Positions 61,017-64,000 of a stretch of DNA of 64,000 bases are shown here, one piece after another. The first letter of the stretch is position 1; each line of letters begins with the position of its first letter. The notes beneath the pieces are model-generated. The model ran no database searches, was not told the DNA's origin, and saw only the letters and a list, made by a program, of their open reading frames with translations. A program made the translations under genes and the position numbers. The stretch comes from Epiperipatus broadwayi (taxonomy: Eukaryota; Onychophora; Udeonychophora; Euonychophora; Peripatidae): contig JAQFVV010012423.1 in NCBI GenBank assembly GCA_028023455.1, positions 4,878,269 to 4,942,268 on the forward strand, read 5' to 3'.

Positions 61017-61893
61017 CATCCGGGTCTTATTTTATGCGGTAGATAGGTTCCTCAGAAAATGCGCACAAAAGAAATCACACAAAAAGACTTAACTTACCTT
61101 GATAAATGGGGATAGGGGGTTGTAATTTTCAGAAATCGCATAAAAGCAAAGCAAGAAGGAAAAATTACTTTAAAATTTGCATTAAAAAAATAAGGAAACA
61201 AAGTATGATTAATAAAAAAATACAAGACAATTTTTTTTTATTAACTACAGTATTTAATTTTACATTTTTTCATACATATTTTAATCATTAGTGGTTGTTT
61301 GACTATTTGACAATATGAGTTCATTTGGGGAATGTTAAGAAATCAAATTTGTCATGTGACATACAACTAGCGCCACTTTCAGTCTTGAACTGTGTTAATG
61401 ATTTTTTGTTTCTGTATTAAAAAAATGAGATTGTAATCAAAACAAAAAGATTATAGATTATTATTAGAAAGATTATTTTCCATTTATAAAATCAATAAAA
61501 TCTTTGTTATTATTTATTTTTAAAATGTAAAAAAATATTTATTTCTGTTATAATTAACAAAATATGTTTTAAAAGTTTAAAATTTTTGACTATTTATTGT
61601 GATATTTTTATATGTAAATATAAATCTATTATTATTATTTACTCATTAGTATAAGTAGGTTATTACATAGAACCTAATATTCTAAATGCAGTTTCATGCC
61701 ATATTCAAGTTAACTGCTAATATAACATTATATTTTTGAAAAAAAAGTATTTCATGTCAAAATAAGTTATTAATAATTTAAATTTCTTGATATCTAATAA
61801 ATATAGTGAAATATGAAAGATATTAAGAAGAGACACGAATCGCATAACTTCAAAATCGCATTAAAATAATCCGCATAAAACGAGACCCAGGTG
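61017..61893. mobile_element. Tc1/mariner-type (pogo/Tigger-like) non-autonomous element
   Basis: The left end CATCCGGGTCTTATTTTATG and the reverse complement of the right end, CACCTGGGTCTCGTTTTATG, both continue with CGG and further AATGCG-containing sequence, giving inverted repeats of roughly 55-60 bp. Each end starts with CA and is flanked by TA (61015-61016 and 61894-61895), the usual target of the Tc1/mariner superfamily. The style of the ends (GTTCCTCAGAAAATGCGCA) recalls Tigger/pogo MITEs. No transposase frame is present. A piece of the interior recurs at 31206-31295. Confidence 0.75.
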
Positions 61894-62472
61894 TACTACT
61901 ATATTTATCAGTTTTATTGTTGTATATATATAATGTGAATGCTAACTTTAGTTTTGATAATATCTCTAAACATTTTTTTAAGAAAGGAACTTGTTTTAGT
62001 TATGCTAACATCAGGTTATGACAGTGACTTCCAACTTTTAATTGCTGTGATAGAACCTAACAATATAAACTTTAGTAAGTTTAATTTACAGTAAATGTAG
62101 AAGAAATGAGCTGAAACTTCATTAATGAAATAGTGATCACTATTACTAACAAACTTGAACAATATAAAAGTATAAGTTTTAAAAAGTTGCTGTAATTGTT
62201 TTACTTTGTAATATATTAAAAAAAAACATCCTCCATTACCTTTTGAAGCTTTTTGTAGCAATTAGATTACTGTACAGCCATTTTCATGACTCAGGTTTGA
62301 ACATGAAGTGGTGGGAAAATTTAGTTTCTAATCAGACTCAGAACTTTTTCCCAAGATAATTAGCTCATAACCAATCAATACCTATCAGTAAATGGATATC
62401 TAGATTTTTTTAAACTAGATAATAAAATGCAACAAAAAGTTTTCAACATACCAGTAGTTTATTTAAAAGTAT
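61894..62472. other. no gene seen
   Basis: A+T-rich sequence. Confidence 0.5.
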
Positions 62473-62541
62473 GAGGCTACAGCCTTAATGAATATTATTA
62501 TACGCATGTGCTAGAGGCTACAGCCTTAATGAATATTATTT
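62473..62541 (+). repeat. tandem pair of a 41-bp unit resembling the solo-LTR end
   Basis: GAGGCTACAGCCTTAATGAA followed by TATTATT occurs at 62473 and 62514. The related GGTTACAGCCTTAGTAAATA forms the end of the LTR-like insert at 46561-46784, so these may be remnants of the same LTR family. Confidence 0.65.
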
Positions 62542-62802
62542 ACGTAATCAATGTGTGTTTAAATAAATTTATAATTAAAAGTATTTTGTAAATCTGTCGA
62601 ATTTTGCTTTTTTTCTTTAGCTATGTAATTCTATAAGTAAAATTAATATATTTTTCCAAAAAATATTACTTATAGAATTAAAAGTATTACATTTTACATT
62701 TATTAAAACAGGCAAAACTCACTATACATATTGCTACACACAGCAATGGATGCTAGAAGACTTGTGCATGAAATCCTCATCTAATGTCTACTTATCTAAT
62801 AT

Positions 62803-62842
62803 CCCCAGACTAGTTTTTGGATTGTGGCCTTCATCAGTGAGG
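62803..62842 (-). ncRNA. hammerhead ribozyme copy with damaged core
   Basis: Minus strand: CCTCA, CTGATGA, stem II AGGCCACAATCCA, then AAAAC in place of GAAAC, and TAGTC followed by TGGGG. The G of the conserved GAAA is lost, so activity is not expected. Confidence 0.65.
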
Positions 62843-62876
62843 AGCCTTGAATCTGAGAGCACTGCACCTCAGATAC

Positions 62877-63087
62877 AAGGCTCTTCACTGATGAAGGCCA
62901 CAAGCCAGAAACTAGTCTGTGGATATTTGATGAGTAGGCACTAGATGGGGATTTTATGCACAAGTCTTCTGGCATCCATTGATTACTCTAGCTTGCTGTG
63001 TGTGGCAATGCATATAGTGAGTTTTGCCTGTTTTAACAACAGTTATACACAAGCATAAGAAGTGGTGGTCATGTGATGTTTATTGGC
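62877..63087 (+). repeat. direct terminal repeat, left copy
   Basis: Matches 63331-63537 nearly throughout, from AAGGCTC(T/C)TCACTGATGA to GTGGTCATGTGATGTTTATT. It includes GATGGGGATTTTATGCACAA and GAGTTTTGCCTGTTTTAACA. Confidence 0.9.
62883..62922 (+). ncRNA. hammerhead ribozyme, intact core, copy A
   Basis: Order: stem I 5' half CTTCA, CTGATGA (62888-62894), stem II GGC-CACAA-GCC, GAAA (62908-62911), a minimal stem III formed by AC and GT, cleavage triplet GTC ending at 62917, and stem I 3' half TGTGG. All core residues are present. Stem I has one T-T mismatch, so it is weaker than in copy B. Very short stem III is typical of Penelope-type hammerheads, which may act as dimers. Confidence 0.75.
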
Positions 63088-63330
63088 TTAAAACCAATTC
63101 TGCCTAATAGGATAGTGGTGGGTATGGTTATTTAAAAACCAAAGACACCACAATGTATGGGTACTAAACTGTGTTCAGACCCATATGGCTATATAAGCTA
63201 ATGGGCTTGGATTGAAAACATTATGGTGTTTTCAGTTTAAGGTGCATAGTTTTGTAGTTAAATGGAGATGAAAGGTGTTTCCTGGAGGGTTGCATTAGAT
63301 CCTAAGATCTAGGTGCAGTGCTCTCAGATT

Positions 63331-63537
63331 CAAGGCTCCTCACTGATGAAGGACACAAGCCTGAAACTAGTCTGGGGATATTGGAGGAGTAGGCAGTAGA
63401 TGGGGATTTTATGCACAAGTCTTCTGGCATCCATTGATTACTCTAGCTTGCTGTGTGTGGCAATACGTATAGTGAGTTTTGCCTGTTTTAACAACAGTTA
63501 TACACAAGCATAAGAAGTGGTGGTCATGTGATGTTTA
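63331..63537 (+). repeat. direct terminal repeat, right copy
   Basis: Counterpart of 62877-63087; the match ends at GTTTATT, where the right copy meets ordinary A+T-rich DNA. Confidence 0.9.
63338..63377 (+). ncRNA. hammerhead ribozyme, intact core, copy B
   Basis: Order: CCTCA (63338-63342), CTGATGA (63343-63349), stem II AGG...CCT, GAAA (63363-63366), CTA, GTC ending 63372, TGGGG. Stem I pairs fully, with one G-T pair. Cleavage after both GTC triplets (62917 and 63372) would free a 455-nt RNA, the unit from which a circular RNA could be made, as proposed for retrozymes. Confidence 0.78.
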
Positions 63538-64000
63538 TTTTACATTTATGTACTATATTATCTTTTTGTTTAAAAAAGGTAATGTTTTTGATTAAAGAAC
63601 AGTAAATTTATTTAGAATATCATTCACATTTAGGATTTTAATTTATTTGCATCTAGATTACTCTCTAGTTGGCATAGATAAACATTACAATTTTCTGCTT
63701 TAAAAAGTGGTTTCCCAGAACTATTTCATTTATTACTGAGAATCAAATTTTTGTAATTACAATAGTAGACATTATCTTTAAACAAAAAATAAAACAAACT
63801 TAATTTACATTTTTTCAATTAATTGTTTTATGAAACTATTCACTTTTTATTTTATGTGTTTAAATCAAATTAGAAACACCTCTCCTTACATCACACATAT
63901 ACTCAGGATAAAGATATATATATATGTTAAACATACTATTCTGATATTATTAAGATATCACTTTCAAAGCTTATTATATTAAAAAGAGGATTTTTTTCTA
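63538..64000. other. no gene seen
   Basis: A+T-rich sequence to the window end; a short TA run lies at 63915-63926. Confidence 0.6.

Larger units (their letters stand above)
62703..63537 (+). mobile_element. hammerhead-ribozyme retroelement (retrozyme / mini-Penelope-like)
   Basis: A ~210-bp repeat occurs three times: inverted at 62703-62850, and direct at 62877-63087 and 63331-63537. The two direct copies differ at few positions and flank 243 bp of single-copy interior containing TATA-like GCTATATAAGC at 63188-63198. Each repeat contains a hammerhead ribozyme motif. Penelope-like elements carry hammerheads in their terminal pseudo-LTRs, often with an extra inverted copy, and animal retrozymes are small non-coding relatives. 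No reverse transcriptase is present, so this would be non-autonomous. A fourth, older copy lies at 20790-20925. Confidence 0.75.

Noticed and set aside
1-64000. CRISPR arrays, bacterial operons, rRNA genes or a prophage
   Set aside because: No regularly spaced repeats with unique spacers, no ribosomal sequence and no dense coding were seen; the minisatellites are tandem without spacers.

Overview
The window looks like intergenic or intronic DNA from an animal nuclear genome. It is very A+T-rich by eye (not computed), has no bacterial-style gene packing, and is full of long A/T runs, TA microsatellites and decayed mobile elements. The mixture of an RTE-class LINE, a hammerhead-ribozyme retroelement, a relic of a Penelope-type GIY-YIG endonuclease, foldback DNA elements and a TTAGGG-like array suits a metazoan, plausibly a lophotrochozoan, but I cannot name the species. 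There is only one long intact open reading frame.

Positions 1-8579 are one LTR retrotransposon cut by the window edge. Its order is: the last 904 bp of the 5' LTR, a tRNA-Lys-like primer binding site (~909-922), a 0.67-kb leader, an intact 717-codon gag-like gene with a very long N-terminal coiled coil (1592-3745), a polypurine tract (3973-3982), and a 3' LTR of about 4.6 kb (~3983-8579). No protease, reverse transcriptase, RNase H or integrase is present. It is therefore a young gag-only element with giant LTRs that would need enzymes from another element.

Positions 8580-44290 hold degenerate repeats and small elements. They include inverted and direct dispersed repeats at 9.3-11.1 kb and three weak candidate exons (9532-9639 minus, 11103-11209 plus, 13036-13206 minus). 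A degenerate hammerhead unit lies at 20.86 kb. A foldback element with 75-bp perfect inverted ends (22595-23171) carries a GIY-YIG endonuclease relic, and another has 150-bp arms (23997-24474). There is a TTAA-flanked hairpin (27187-27318), a tRNA-derived retroposon with 14-bp target duplications (29976-30089), and a 1.1-kb inverted-repeat element containing the TTAGGG-like array (37437-38578). Several minisatellites are also present.

Positions 44290-46990 (minus strand) are a nearly full-length but heavily mutated RTE-type LINE, interrupted by a solo-LTR-like insert (46561-46784). A second 5' fragment of the same LINE type lies at 56830-57370. A perfect-looking hairpin lies at 53478-53650 and a TA-flanked Tc1/mariner-type inverted-repeat element at 61017-61893.

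Positions 62703-63537 hold a compact retroelement made of one inverted and two direct copies of a ~210-bp repeat. Each copy carries a hammerhead ribozyme core, and the two direct copies keep all core residues. Cleavage at both would release a 455-nt RNA. This organisation resembles animal retrozymes and miniature Penelope-like elements and is, with the giant-LTR gag element, the most interesting part of the window.

Nothing here works as an operon or pathway. The window is best read as layers of insertions, with any host gene represented only by the three uncertain exons.
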